64,000 nucleotides of DNA from Reyranella soli (GCF_007992495.1 NZ_BKAJ01000012.1:1-64000), one strand, 5' to 3'. Shown: positions 38,324 through 47,384, numbered from the stretch's first letter. Program-made: numbers and translations. Notes: a model not told the origin generated them from the letters alone.

Positions 38324-38863
38324 ATGCCGATCGAGAACGAACGAAAATTTGTCCTGAGGGACGATGGCGACCTGGAGCCGCGTCTGGCTGCGCGCCCTGG
38401 CGTGACCAGAAGCTTTTTGCGCCAAGCCTATCTTGATGTCTCGGGCATGCGCATCCGATCGGTCGAAGAAGGCGGGGCGATCCGCCACGTCTTCACCTAC
38501 AAGCGGCCTGTCGACGGTCAGATCGTCGAGATCGAAACGGAGATCAGTGCCGTCGATTTCGAGCGGCTGTGGTCGCAGCGCCGCGAGACCTTGCAGAAGC
38601 TGCGCTACTCCTGGACCGACGGTCCTTTCCATTGGGACGTCGACTTCTTCAAGACAGACGACAACCGCACCTACTTCACGCAGGCCGAGGTGGAGATGCC
38701 GGAGGAACAGGTCGAACCGCCGCCACTTCCGCCCAGCCTCGCCGACCACCTGCTGGCGACAGCGCCCGCCGGCGATCCGCGGTTTGCCTCCAAGCGGCTG
38801 GCGAACCAGGCGCATGCCGAGAAGCTTTTAGCCGACATCAAGAGCAAGGGGAGGATCGAGTGA
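38324..38863 (+). CDS. CYTH domain protein
   Basis: A 179-residue CYTH (CyaB/thiamine-triphosphatase) domain protein. The N terminus MPIENERKFVL carries the ExExK signature (Glu4, Glu6, Lys8), and alternating charged strands follow (RIRSV, EIETEIS, FTQAEVEMPEE), forming the tunnel that binds triphosphates. Bacterial members hydrolyse tripolyphosphate or have unknown roles. The longer open frame upstream is a shadow of the divergent gene. Its stop overlaps the next gene's GTG. Confidence 0.9.
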   Translation: MPIENERKFVLRDDGDLEPRLAARPGVTRSFLRQAYLDVSGMRIRSVEEGGAIRHVFTYKRPVDGQIVEIETEISAVDFERLWSQRRETLQKLRYSWTDGPFHWDVDFFKTDDNRTYFTQAEVEMPEEQVEPPPLPPSLADHLLATAPAGDPRFASKRLANQAHAEKLLADIKSKGRIE

Positions 38864-39954
38864 AGATCGCGCGTATCGACACGCATTCGGTGAAGGTGCC
38901 GTACACCTTCGGTGGCGATCATAAGGGCGAAGGCCTGCGCACCTGGACGACCAACAACATCCTGCTGGTGCGCGTCGAGACCGACAATGGCATCGTCGGC
39001 TGGGGCGAGGCCTTCTGCTACGCCTGCACCGACGCCGTGCGCGCCGCCATACACAACATGATCGCGCCCATCGCGATCGGCCAGGATGCGCGTGATATCG
39101 CCAGGCTCTCCTATGACCTGCAGCAGAAGCTGCACTTGTTCGGCCGCTACGGCATCACGATCTTCGCCCTGTCCGGCCTCGACATCGCCTTGTGGGACAT
39201 TGCCGGCAAGGCAGCCGGCTTGCCGCTGCATCGGCTGCTGGGCGGCGCCGGTCGCGACAAGCTGCCGGCCTATGCCAGCCTCTTGAAGTACCGCGATCCC
39301 GAGAAAGTCGCGGCACGCACCAAGCTGGCCGTCGACGAGGGTTACCGCCACGTCAAGCTGCACGAGACCGAGGAGCCAGAGGTCAAGGCGGCGCGGCTGG
39401 CGGTGGGCAACGACATTGCCATCATGGTCGACACCAACTGCCCGTGGACGCCCGAGCAGGCGCGACACATGACCCTGAAGCTGCGCCAGTACGACCTGTA
39501 CTGGCTGGAAGAGCCGATCTTCCCGCCGGAAGACTTCACGGCCATCGCCCGCCTGCGTGAAGGCACGGGCGTGCCCATGGCGGCGGGCGAGAACAACTGC
39601 ACCTCGTTCCAGTTCCGCGACATGTTCGCCGCCGGCGCCGTCGACTACGCCCAGCCCAGCGTCACCAAGGTCGGCGGCGTCACGGAGTTCCTGAAGGTCG
39701 CCAATCTCGCCGATGCGGCCGGCGTGACGCTGATGCCGCACTCGCCCTATTTCGGCCCGGGCTTCCTCGCCACGCTTCACCTGCTGGCCGCGCACGGCGG
39801 ACCGGGCGGCATGATCGAGCGCTATCACCTGGACCTCGAGGCGAGTCTCTACGGCGAGCTGGTGATGCCGGTCGATGGCGGCTTCGTCGTGCCGACCGGA
39901 CCGGGGCTGGGACGCGATCCAGACCCCGATGTGCTGAAGACCTTCGGCGCTTAG
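38860..39954 (+). CDS. Mandelate racemase/muconate-lactonizing enzyme family protein
   Basis: A 364-residue enolase-superfamily enzyme. Mg ligands are Asp191 (MVDTN), Glu217 (WLEEP) and Glu243 (AGENN). The catalytic strand has Lys166-x-His168 (VKLHE) instead of the K-x-K of mandelate racemase, and a His at 294 (LMPHSP). Such enzymes abstract the alpha proton of carboxylates, often acid-sugar dehydratases. The GTG at 38860 overlaps the CYTH stop. The neighbouring dienelactone hydrolase starts 4 bases after its stop. Confidence 0.92.
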   Translation: MKIARIDTHSVKVPYTFGGDHKGEGLRTWTTNNILLVRVETDNGIVGWGEAFCYACTDAVRAAIHNMIAPIAIGQDARDIARLSYDLQQKLHLFGRYGITIFALSGLDIALWDIAGKAAGLPLHRLLGGAGRDKLPAYASLLKYRDPEKVAARTKLAVDEGYRHVKLHETEEPEVKAARLAVGNDIAIMVDTNCPWTPEQARHMTLKLRQYDLYWLEEPIFPPEDFTAIARLREGTGVPMAAGENNCTSFQFRDMFAAGAVDYAQPSVTKVGGVTEFLKVANLADAAGVTLMPHSPYFGPGFLATLHLLAAHGGPGGMIERYHLDLEASLYGELVMPVDGGFVVPTGPGLGRDPDPDVLKTFGA

Positions 39955-39958
39955 GCCG

Positions 39959-40681
39959 ATGGCATCGACGACGCTCCAGTATCGCGATGGCGATGTCAGC
40001 TTGAAAGGCGTGCTGGTCGGAAGCGAGATGCGAACGGCCGGTCCGGCGATCGTGCTGTTCCCCGATGCGCGCGGCGTCGGCGCCCATGCGATCGAATGCG
40101 CGGGGCGGCTGGCCGGGCTCGGCTATCCGACGCTGGTCGCCGACCTCTATGGCGAAGGCCTGCTGGCGCGCGATATGACCCAGGCCGGCGAGCTGATGCG
40201 CGGCCTGCGCGCCGACGTCGACCGCTGGCGGGCGAGGGCACGGGCGGCCCTTGAGGCATTGTCACTACAGGATGGCGTCGATCGCTCCAGGCTGGCAGCG
40301 CTCGGCTACTGCTTCGGCGGCAGCACAGCGCTCGAACTGGCACGCAGCGGCGCCCCGCTGGCCGCCGTCGTGAGCTTCCACAGTGGTCTCGCAAGCCCGC
40401 GGCCCTCCGACGCGGCCAACATCAAGGCCAAGGTGCTCGTCTGTCACGGTGCGGCCGATCCTCTCGTGTCGCCGGCCGAGGTCGCGGCCTTCAAGGAGGA
40501 GATGGGCCGCACCAAGGTCGATTGGCAGCTCCACACTTACGGCGGAGCCGTGCATGCCTTCACCAATCCCGAGGCCGACAACGGCGGCATTCCGGCATTC
40601 GCCTACAACGAGGCAGCGGACCGGCGCTCGTGGACTGCCATGCTCGCTCTGCTGCGGGAAGCGTTCGCATCTGGCTCATGA
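39959..40681 (+). CDS. Dienelactone hydrolase family protein
   Basis: A 240-residue alpha/beta hydrolase with the DLH triad: Cys118 in GYCFGG, Asp167 (HGAADPL) and His199 (AVHAFTNP). DLH opens lactone rings in aromatic catabolism; many relatives act on other esters. It is probably co-transcribed with the enolase-superfamily gene. Its stop lies two bases before a perfect 68-bp palindrome separating it from the convergent TPP-enzyme gene. Confidence 0.93.
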   Translation: MASTTLQYRDGDVSLKGVLVGSEMRTAGPAIVLFPDARGVGAHAIECAGRLAGLGYPTLVADLYGEGLLARDMTQAGELMRGLRADVDRWRARARAALEALSLQDGVDRSRLAALGYCFGGSTALELARSGAPLAAVVSFHSGLASPRPSDAANIKAKVLVCHGAADPLVSPAEVAAFKEEMGRTKVDWQLHTYGGAVHAFTNPEADNGGIPAFAYNEAADRRSWTAMLALLREAFASGS

Positions 40682-40682
40682 T

Positions 40683-40750
40683 TCTTCCGGACCGCGAGCC
40701 TCCGGCTCGCTCATGATCATGAGCGAGCCGGAGGCTCGCGGTCCGGAAGA
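40683..40750. repeat. Perfect 68-bp palindrome between convergent genes (REP-like doublet, bidirectional terminator)
   Basis: Every base from 40683 to 40716 pairs with 40750 to 40717, with no mismatch or spacer. Each half contains its own hairpin (GCGAGCC-TCC-GGCTCGC), so the element is two REP-like units head to head around TCATGATCA. It fills almost exactly the gap between the DLH stop (ending 40681) and the TPP-enzyme stop (40751). It can end transcripts from both sides. Related copies are at 33651-33716 and, as a single unit, 61338-61367. Confidence 0.9.
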
Positions 40751-42388
40751 CTATGACTTGGCCGGCCGGTTCCGTGGCACCTGCACGATCGACCACGGAT
40801 CCGGCAGTTCGCCGACCGGGCAGTCGATCAGCACCGGGCCGCCGCGGGCGATGCCGCGCGAGATGGCCGTGCTCAGCTCCTCGGGCGACTTCACGCGCTC
40901 GGCGTGCAGGCCGAAGCTTTCGCCCAGCTTGACGAAGTCGGGATTGCGCAGGTCGCTGGCGATGGTGCGGTTGTTGAACGACTGCTGCTGGATGCGCTTG
41001 ACGTTCCCGTAGGCGCCGTCGCTGAACACGACCGCGACCACGCCGATGCCATGCTGTGCCGCCGTCGCCATCTCCATCGCGGTGAACATGAAGCCGCCGT
41101 CGCCGTTGATCGACACGACCGGCGTGTCGGGCCTGGCGACCTTGACGCCAAGCGACGTGGCGTAGCCCCAGCCCAGCGTGCCCTGGTAGCCGGTCGACAG
41201 GAAGGTGCGCGGCTTGTAGGTCGGCCAGGCGAGACGCGCGACGTAGCCCATCTGCGTCAGCTCATCGACCAGGATGCCGTCCTCGGGTAACGCCTTGCGG
41301 ATGGCCTCGAGATAGGCGACCTGCGGCGCGAGCTTGTCGCGCACTGCCTTGTTGGCGCGTCCCTTGATCTCGGCCACGTGCTCGGCCCGGCCGTTGGGCT
41401 TGGACGCGTGCTCGCCGAGTCTGTCGGCCAGCGCCTTCATGGTCGCCGCGGCGTCACCGATGATGCCGATCTCCGGCCGCCGCTGGCGGTCGAGCTCCTC
41501 GCCGTCGATATCGACGCGGATGATCTTGAGCTTGTCGTCGAGGCCCCAGTTCTGCTGCTGCGGCTGTAGACGCGTGCCGACGGCCAGGACCACGTCGGCC
41601 TCGCCCCAGAACAGGTAGCCAGCGGGCATGGTGACCGACAGTCGATGGCGGCCGTCGATCACGCCCTGGCCCATGCGCCCGGTCATGACGGGCGCATCCA
41701 GCATCTCGGCGATGCGCGCGATGTGCTCGCCCGCGTCCAGGGCGCCGCCGCCGACCACGATCATCGGGTTCTGGGCGCTGCCCAAAAGCTTGGCGGCACG
41801 CTCGACCGCGTCCTCGTCGACAGGGCAGGGGTCCGCGTTGGCCGGCGTCGAGATCAGCTCGACCGGCGCCTTGCGCGCCCAGGTGTCCATCGCGCATTCC
41901 AGCGCCACCGGGCGCCTCCGCCCGGACAGCAGCCGACGGAAGGCTTCGTTGACCAGGCCGGGCGCGGCGGCGGGCGAGGTGATGCGGTCGGCCCACTTGG
42001 TGAGGCCGCGCATGATCGCGAGCTGGTCGGGCAATTCGTGCAGCAGGCCGAGATTGCGGCCGATCATCGCCTGCTGGATCTGGCCGGTCAGCGCCAGCAC
42101 CGGCGCGTTCGCCGCATACGCCGTCGAGAGCGCCGCCGTGGTGTTGAGGAAGCCGGGGCCGGGCACGACGACGTAGGCCGACGGCGATCCCGTTGCCATG
42201 GCGTAGCCCAACGCCATGTACGCGCAGGCCTGCTCGTGGCGCGCATGGATCGGCTTGATGGCGTTGGTGCGGTCGTACAGGGCGTCGAAGAACGGATCGT
42301 TCTGCACGCCGGGCAGACAGAAGATCGTGTCGATGCCGTTCACTTCGAGCATCGACACGACGGCTTGGGCGGTCGTCAGTGTGGTCAT
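40751..42388 (-). CDS. Thiamine pyrophosphate-dependent enzyme (acetolactate synthase-like)
   Basis: A 545-residue TPP enzyme with the three-domain order of the POX/AHAS family. The N-terminal catalytic glutamate is Glu52 (HARHEQACAYMALGYA), and the C-terminal TPP-Mg motif begins GDGGFMFT and ends with the YGN region (DGAYGNVKR). It may decarboxylate a 2-oxo acid or ligate carbons. It lacks the clear signatures of true acetolactate synthase, and no regulatory subunit is nearby. It is convergent with the DLH gene across the palindrome. Confidence 0.9.
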   Translation of the reverse strand: MTTLTTAQAVVSMLEVNGIDTIFCLPGVQNDPFFDALYDRTNAIKPIHARHEQACAYMALGYAMATGSPSAYVVVPGPGFLNTTAALSTAYAANAPVLALTGQIQQAMIGRNLGLLHELPDQLAIMRGLTKWADRITSPAAAPGLVNEAFRRLLSGRRRPVALECAMDTWARKAPVELISTPANADPCPVDEDAVERAAKLLGSAQNPMIVVGGGALDAGEHIARIAEMLDAPVMTGRMGQGVIDGRHRLSVTMPAGYLFWGEADVVLAVGTRLQPQQQNWGLDDKLKIIRVDIDGEELDRQRRPEIGIIGDAAATMKALADRLGEHASKPNGRAEHVAEIKGRANKAVRDKLAPQVAYLEAIRKALPEDGILVDELTQMGYVARLAWPTYKPRTFLSTGYQGTLGWGYATSLGVKVARPDTPVVSINGDGGFMFTAMEMATAAQHGIGVVAVVFSDGAYGNVKRIQQQSFNNRTIASDLRNPDFVKLGESFGLHAERVKSPEELSTAISRGIARGGPVLIDCPVGELPDPWSIVQVPRNRPAKS

Positions 42389-42394
42389 GATTCC

Positions 42395-42538
42395 TCCGCC
42401 CCCGTCATACGGGGGCGGCGGGGAGGGGGGAAGCCACGTCGGCTATCCCTTGAGGTATGAAAACTATGATCTGAAATGACTGAGGAAGAGGACTGAGGCC
42501 TTCCCCCTCCCGGCCTCCCCCGTATGACGGGGGAGGAG
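42395..42538. repeat. Inverted pair of about 35-bp palindromic elements
   Basis: The left copy (about 42395-42431) and right copy (about 42501-42538) are near-identical in opposite orientation. Each contains a small palindrome of C-runs, GTCATAC or GTATGAC, then G-runs, followed by a G-rich or C-rich tail. About 65 bases separate them. They lie in the 157-base gap between the Bug-protein gene and the TPP-enzyme gene, both on the minus strand. They resemble dispersed REP/BIME-type repeats and may end or stabilise the transcript. Confidence 0.65.
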
Positions 42539-42545
42539 AGAGGAT

Positions 42546-43532
42546 TCAGTCGACGCGCGCGCCTGACGCCTTGATGATCGGCGCCAGTCGCGCTTCCTCC
42601 GAATTGCGATAAGCGAGCGTGTCGGCCGGTGAGCGCCAGATCGCCGTCGCGGCGAGGTCCAGAAACTTGGCCTTGATGTCCTCGCTCTCCAGCGCCTTCT
42701 TCGACAGCTCGGACAGGCGCGCCACGATGTCGGGTGGCAACCTGGCCGGGCCGGTGAGGGTGGTCCACGAATTGATGTCGAAGCCCGGCAGGGTCTCGGA
42801 GATCGCCGGCACGTCGGGCACGACCGGGGTGCGCTCCTTCGACGTGACGCCAAGGGCGCGCACCTTGCCCGCCCGCAATTGGGCAAGCGCTCCAGGAATG
42901 TTGTCGAAGATCATGTTGACCTGGCCGGCCAGCAGGTCCTGCATCGCCGGCGCGGCACCGCGATAGGGCACATGCACCATGTCCACCTTGGCCATCACCT
43001 TGAACAGCTCGCCCGATAGATGCAGCGTCGTGCCGTTGCCGGCCGAGGCATAGGAATACTTGCCCGGGTTCGCCTTGAGGAGCGCGATCAGCTCCGCCAC
43101 GCTCTTCGCCGGCAGGTCGAGATTGACCACCAGCATGTTGGGCAGCTGCCAGATCGTCGACACGAAGGTGAAGTCGTCCGGCACCTTGAACGGCAACTTG
43201 GCGTAAAGGGTAGGCGCGATCGCGTGGCTGGCGATGCCCCCCAGGCCGAGCGTGTAACCGTCGGCCGGCGACTGGGCCAGCGCATCCATGCCGACATTGC
43301 CGCCCGAGCCGCCCTTGTTCTCGACCACCCATTGCTGGCCGGTGATCTCCGCCATCTTGGCGCAGAAGATGCGGGACAGGGTGTCGGTGGCGCCGCCGGC
43401 GGGGAACGGGTTGATGTAGCGGACGGTCTTGTTGGGATAGGTTTGGGCCGACACGAGGCCGGGTGCCGCCAGCGCTCCGCTCAATCCGGCCAGCACGGCG
43501 CGCCGCCCGACGCGACTCTTTGCAGTCCTCAC
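42546..43532 (-). CDS. Bug-family tripartite tricarboxylate transporter substrate-binding protein
   Basis: A 328-residue periplasmic binding protein of the Bug/TctC family, with the start of the mature part PNKTVRYINPFPAGGATD highly typical. The signal peptide has a twin arginine (VGRRAVLAGLSGALAAPG), so Tat export is possible. Bug proteins usually serve TctAB transporters, but none is in the window; orphan Bug genes are common in such genomes. The GTG start is preceded by GGGAGGAAACC. Ligand probably an organic acid. Confidence 0.93.
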   Translation of the reverse strand: MRTAKSRVGRRAVLAGLSGALAAPGLVSAQTYPNKTVRYINPFPAGGATDTLSRIFCAKMAEITGQQWVVENKGGSGGNVGMDALAQSPADGYTLGLGGIASHAIAPTLYAKLPFKVPDDFTFVSTIWQLPNMLVVNLDLPAKSVAELIALLKANPGKYSYASAGNGTTLHLSGELFKVMAKVDMVHVPYRGAAPAMQDLLAGQVNMIFDNIPGALAQLRAGKVRALGVTSKERTPVVPDVPAISETLPGFDINSWTTLTGPARLPPDIVARLSELSKKALESEDIKAKFLDLAATAIWRSPADTLAYRNSEEARLAPIIKASGARVD

Positions 43533-43713
43533 TTGGTTTCCTCCCTAGAAGCAGCGCGAAGGTGCCAAACAGGCCGGAGGCCGTCGATGGCTTTCAGCGA
43601 AATTGGCGGGTTGCGCCTTCGCGTCGCTTGAAAAGCCGCAAAATCTTGTCACTTTGGCCCCGTATCGCGGAACGGCTGTGGGAGTCGGTGCGCGGGCAGG
43701 CGTGAGGAAGGCA

Positions 43714-46221
43714 ATGCGGGGTTGCTTGGGCAGGATCGCGTGGGCGGTAGCCTGCGTCGTCGCCATCGATTGGGTTGGCGCGAGCGTTTCTGCGCCCGCG
43801 ATTGGCCAGCAACGAGCGCCGCAGCCTCAGCAACAAGCCATGGCGAAACCCTTCGACGTGTGCAAAGGCCTCACCGGCGCGAACGCCCCGACCAAGGTCG
43901 AGGCCTGCACCGAGGCGATCAAGGACGGCAAGCTCGCCGCCGGCGACCTGGCGCTCGCCTATCTCAATCGCGGGCTGTCGGAGAACGGTCCGGGCAGCGA
44001 TGCGCGGGCGAAGGACGACTACAAGGCGGCGATCCGCATCTACAACGATCTGATCCTCAGCTCGCCTATGAATCCCTACTACTACGTCCAGCGCGGCGTG
44101 ATCTATCAGACGATCGGCGAGGCCGACCGCGCCATCCTGGACTACAGCGACGCCATCCGTCTGGCGCCACGCGAGACCTATCCGCTGATCAACCGCGGCG
44201 TCCTGCTCTATCTCCGCAAGGACAACAACGAGGGCGCCCTCGCCGACCTGACGGCCGCCCTCAAGATCAAGCCGTGCGAGGTTGCCGCCTGGGCCAACCG
44301 CGGCGTCGTCTACAAGCGCAAGGGCGAGATCGACAGGGCGATCACCGACTTCACGGACGGCATCAAGTGCCTGCCGCCAAAGCTCGAGCCGATCCGAGAG
44401 AACGCGGTTTATGATCCCCTCACGACCCAACTCTCGTCAAAGGTGCTTGATCAGAACAACCTCGTGCTGCAGGCCGCTTTCATCTATTTCCAGCGCGGGC
44501 TCGCCTATTACGACAAGCTCCAGTACGACAAGGCGATTGCCGATTTCAGCGAGACCATCCGGCTCAATCCCGCCGCCGCCTCAGGCTATGTCGGTCGCGG
44601 CGCCGCCTACCTGGCCAAGGACGAGCTGCACAAGGCGATCGCCGACTTCAACGAGTCGTTGAAACTGGAGCCGGGGCAGGCCTTCGCCCACCTGCAGCGC
44701 GGCATCGCCTATCACCGCATCGGCGAAGCCGACAAGGCGATCGAGGACTACAGCGAGGCGATCAACCTCACGCCCAGGGATCCGACGCCCTACGTCAACC
44801 GCGGCATCGTCTACTACACCAAGAAGGGCCTGTACGAGCCGGCGATCAACGACTTCACCAAGGCGCTGGAGCTCAACCCGAAGGAGGTGAACGCGCTGAT
44901 CAACCGCGGCATCACCTACCGCCAGCGCGGCGAAACCGACGAGGCACTTGACGATTTTTCCGAGGCGATCCGCCAGGGCCTGCAGACCGCGGACCTCCTG
45001 CGCCTGGTCAACCAGGCCGAGCGTGGCAAGGACCCCGACCTCGCCAGGTCGGCCGACCAGGTGGCGCATGCCTACTATCAGCGCGGCATGGCGCTGATCG
45101 ACAAGCAGGACTACGCGGGCGCGCTCAACGACTTCAACATGACCATGCGGATCAACCCCAGGGAGCCGCGGGCCTATCTGGGGCGCGGTGCGGCCAACCT
45201 GAAGAAGGGTGATCTCAAGCAGGCGGTCGGCGACCTCGACGAGGCGATCAAGCTCGCGCCGGGCCTGGCCTTCGTCTACTTCGAGCGCGGCACGGCCTAT
45301 CACGCGGTCGACGACTTCCAGCACGCCATCGCCGACTACACCGAGGCGATCAAGATCGACCCCAAGGATCCGATCGCCTTCATCAACCGCGGCATGGCGC
45401 TGACCTACATCGACAAGATCGACCAGGCTTTGGCCGATTTCGAATCGGCGCTGCAGCTCAGCCCCGACAACGTCAACGCCTACATCCACCGCGCCTTCGC
45501 CTACGCATTGAAGCGCGACTACGCGCGCGCCATGGCCGACGTCAATGAGGCGATCCGGCTCGCGCCGGACAGCGCCACCGCGTACTTCTATCGCGCGCAG
45601 ATCCTGGCCTTCCAGGGCGAATCCGAGCGCGCCATCGCCGACTATGGCAAATCGATCAAGCTCGACCCGAAGAATGCGCGGGTCTACGGCAACCAGGCCA
45701 TGCTCTACAACTCGCTCGGCGACTACGCCAAGGCCGTGGCGGATCTCGATCAGGCGATCAAGCTGAGGCCGCGCGAGCCCGTCTACTATCTGAACCGCGG
45801 CGTCGCCCATTTCGGCCTGAGCAAGTACGACAAGGCAATCATCGACTACGACGAGGTGCTGAAGCTCGATCCCAAGATCAGCGCCGCCTACAACAACCGT
45901 TGCCTGTCGCGCGCCGCGCTGGGGCAGGACTATCCCAAGGCGATCGCCGACTGCAACGAGGCGCTCAAGCTGCAGCCCAACGATCCCTACGCTTACGACA
46001 ATCTCGGCATCATCTACCTGAAGCAGGGCGACTATGCGAAGGCCGCCGCCCAGTTCAACGCCTCGCTCAAGCTCGATGCCAAGCGGGCGCGCTCGCTCTA
46101 TGGGCGTGGCCTGGCGAAGAGCAGGAGCGGCGACAGCAAGGGCGGCGCCTCTGACATCGCAGCGGCACGTGCCGTGCAGCGGCGCATCGCCGACGAGTTC
46201 GCCGCCTACGGCATGCGCTAG
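43714..46221 (+). CDS. Large secreted tetratricopeptide-repeat protein
   Basis: 835 residues: a signal sequence (IAWAVACVVAIDWVGASVSA), a short Gln/Pro-rich stretch, then roughly twenty TPR units of 34 residues up to the C terminus. The repeats follow the pattern A-Y-x-N-R-G ... G-D-x-x-K-A-I-x-D-x-x-x-A-I. One cysteine pair (DVCKGL, EACTEA) precedes the first repeats. TPR solenoids hold protein partners; no enzymatic domain is visible. GAGGAAGG before the ATG at 43714 sets the start, leaving 181 bases to the divergent Bug gene. Confidence 0.9.
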   Translation: MRGCLGRIAWAVACVVAIDWVGASVSAPAIGQQRAPQPQQQAMAKPFDVCKGLTGANAPTKVEACTEAIKDGKLAAGDLALAYLNRGLSENGPGSDARAKDDYKAAIRIYNDLILSSPMNPYYYVQRGVIYQTIGEADRAILDYSDAIRLAPRETYPLINRGVLLYLRKDNNEGALADLTAALKIKPCEVAAWANRGVVYKRKGEIDRAITDFTDGIKCLPPKLEPIRENAVYDPLTTQLSSKVLDQNNLVLQAAFIYFQRGLAYYDKLQYDKAIADFSETIRLNPAAASGYVGRGAAYLAKDELHKAIADFNESLKLEPGQAFAHLQRGIAYHRIGEADKAIEDYSEAINLTPRDPTPYVNRGIVYYTKKGLYEPAINDFTKALELNPKEVNALINRGITYRQRGETDEALDDFSEAIRQGLQTADLLRLVNQAERGKDPDLARSADQVAHAYYQRGMALIDKQDYAGALNDFNMTMRINPREPRAYLGRGAANLKKGDLKQAVGDLDEAIKLAPGLAFVYFERGTAYHAVDDFQHAIADYTEAIKIDPKDPIAFINRGMALTYIDKIDQALADFESALQLSPDNVNAYIHRAFAYALKRDYARAMADVNEAIRLAPDSATAYFYRAQILAFQGESERAIADYGKSIKLDPKNARVYGNQAMLYNSLGDYAKAVADLDQAIKLRPREPVYYLNRGVAHFGLSKYDKAIIDYDEVLKLDPKISAAYNNRCLSRAALGQDYPKAIADCNEALKLQPNDPYAYDNLGIIYLKQGDYAKAAAQFNASLKLDAKRARSLYGRGLAKSRSGDSKGGASDIAAARAVQRRIADEFAAYGMR

Positions 46222-46233
46222 GGAGAGGGAGAG

Positions 46234-46560
46234 ATGGCGAGGCGATCATTGCCGGGCGACGGCGTCGGCATCCAGGTGCCGGTTGGGCACATCGGCGCCG
46301 ACCGGGTCCACTGGCAGACGATCTTCGATGCGCGCGACAAGCCCAGCATCTACCGCCTTCACAACGGCTCGGGCAGCAGTGCCGGCCATGGCGCCACCGA
46401 TCCCGGCAACGCCATGATCGTCGAGGTCGATGGCGGCAAGCGCACCATCAAGGTCAATGTCGGAACCTCGGTCGACGTGATGGGCAAGAAGATCCGCGTC
46501 AAGGCCGGGACGGGCGGGGAGACCTCCCAGGTCGAAGGCTGGTATGTGCTGGTCTCGTGA
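46234..46560 (+). CDS. Hypothetical protein
   Basis: 108 residues that I cannot assign to a family. It is small, Gly/Asp-rich, and ends with beta-strand-like segments (RTIKVNVGTSVDVMGKKIRVKAG, then VEGWYVLVS). There is no signal peptide or membrane helix. It starts 12 bases after the TPR gene with GGGAGAGGGAGAG directly upstream of the ATG, so it is co-transcribed and well translated. A partner of the TPR protein is possible only by position. Confidence 0.75.
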   Translation: MARRSLPGDGVGIQVPVGHIGADRVHWQTIFDARDKPSIYRLHNGSGSSAGHGATDPGNAMIVEVDGGKRTIKVNVGTSVDVMGKKIRVKAGTGGETSQVEGWYVLVS

Positions 46561-46655
46561 TCCTGGGAAGGTTGACGCCAGTGCGGCATCGGCGTAACGC
46601 AAGGTGAAATGGGTGTGCAATTAAGACGTGTGCGACGCCTCGGGGGCGGGCTGCA

Positions 46656-46886
46656 ATGCTGATCCTGTTGATGCTCGCCGGCGTGGCGCTGTTGGTCGTC
46701 GGCGGGATTTTCTGGTTCTGGTTTCGGACGCTCCATGACGAAGTTGGTCCCGCGCTGGTAGCGACGGTCTTTTCGGTCGTGGTGCTCGCCGTACTCACGG
46801 CGGTTTTCTCGATGTTGCAGCATCGGTCGGGCGAGGATCAATCATTGGTGAGGGACCAACAGCCGCGCCACGCGATGGTCCTGTAG
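46656..46886 (+). CDS. Small two-helix membrane protein (tentative)
   Basis: 76 residues with two clear hydrophobic segments (about 2-24 and 32-53) joined by a short charged loop and followed by a polar tail. No family recognised. The start is ATG 46656 after a G-rich stretch that is not a good ribosome site. Coding support is the amphipathic two-helix pattern and the lack of a better competing frame on either strand. It lies between the hypothetical gene and the convergent MarR gene. Confidence 0.45.
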   Translation: MLILLMLAGVALLVVGGIFWFWFRTLHDEVGPALVATVFSVVVLAVLTAVFSMLQHRSGEDQSLVRDQQPRHAMVL

Positions 46887-46922
46887 GCACAAGCCTCAGT
46901 CGCGACAAACGCTCCAGGCAAT

Positions 46923-47384
46923 CTACGACAACGCGAGAAATCCGCGTCGCACGGTCCTGCCATCGATTGGCAAGAGGAGCCGGTCAATTTCCCTGTGCGT
47001 GCGCTGCCAGATCGGCACGGCCGAGCGCAGCACCGTCCTTCCAGCCTTGGTGAGCGAGACCAGGCGGCCGCGCCGATCATCGGGATCGACCGCCGTCGCC
47101 ACCAGCCCGCGCCGTTCGAGCGGCTTGAGGTTGGCGGTCAGCGTGGTGCGGTCCATGGCGAGCAGGCCGGCGATGGCGCCGATCGACGGCGGCCGCGGCT
47201 GGTTGAGCGACATCAGGAGCGAGAACTGCCCGCTGGTCAGGCCGGCCGGACGCAACGCTTCGTCGAAGCGGCGCGCCAGCGTACGCGCGGCGCGCTGGGC
47301 GGCGAGGCAGAGGCAATGGTCGTGGACATGCGCCGTCGTCGCGAAGGGGACGCCGGCGGATGTCACAGGTCTCGGCTTTGACAT
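46923..47384 (-). CDS. MarR family transcriptional regulator
   Basis: A 153-residue winged-helix regulator. HTH region AIAGLLAMDRTTLTANLKPLERRGL and wing DPDDRRGRLVSLT are clear. Two cysteines in HCLCLAAQRAARTL near the N terminus recall redox-sensing MarR proteins, though no such role is shown here. It is divergent from the tandem DUF1428 gene. Its promoter elements overlap the palindrome at 47396-47407, which suggests that it represses itself and its neighbour. Confidence 0.9.
   Translation of the reverse strand: MSKPRPVTSAGVPFATTAHVHDHCLCLAAQRAARTLARRFDEALRPAGLTSGQFSLLMSLNQPRPPSIGAIAGLLAMDRTTLTANLKPLERRGLVATAVDPDDRRGRLVSLTKAGRTVLRSAVPIWQRTHREIDRLLLPIDGRTVRRGFLALS

Noticed and set aside
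43714-46221. Repetitive DNA in the TPR gene as a possible repeat array
   Set aside because: The periodicity of about 102 bases is explained by 34-residue protein repeats; DNA-level copies are too diverged for a CRISPR or satellite array.
46359-46841. 160-codon minus-strand frame over the small membrane protein
   Set aside because: Polar, Arg/His/Pro-rich composition without start signal; the plus-strand two-helix protein is the better, though weak, candidate.
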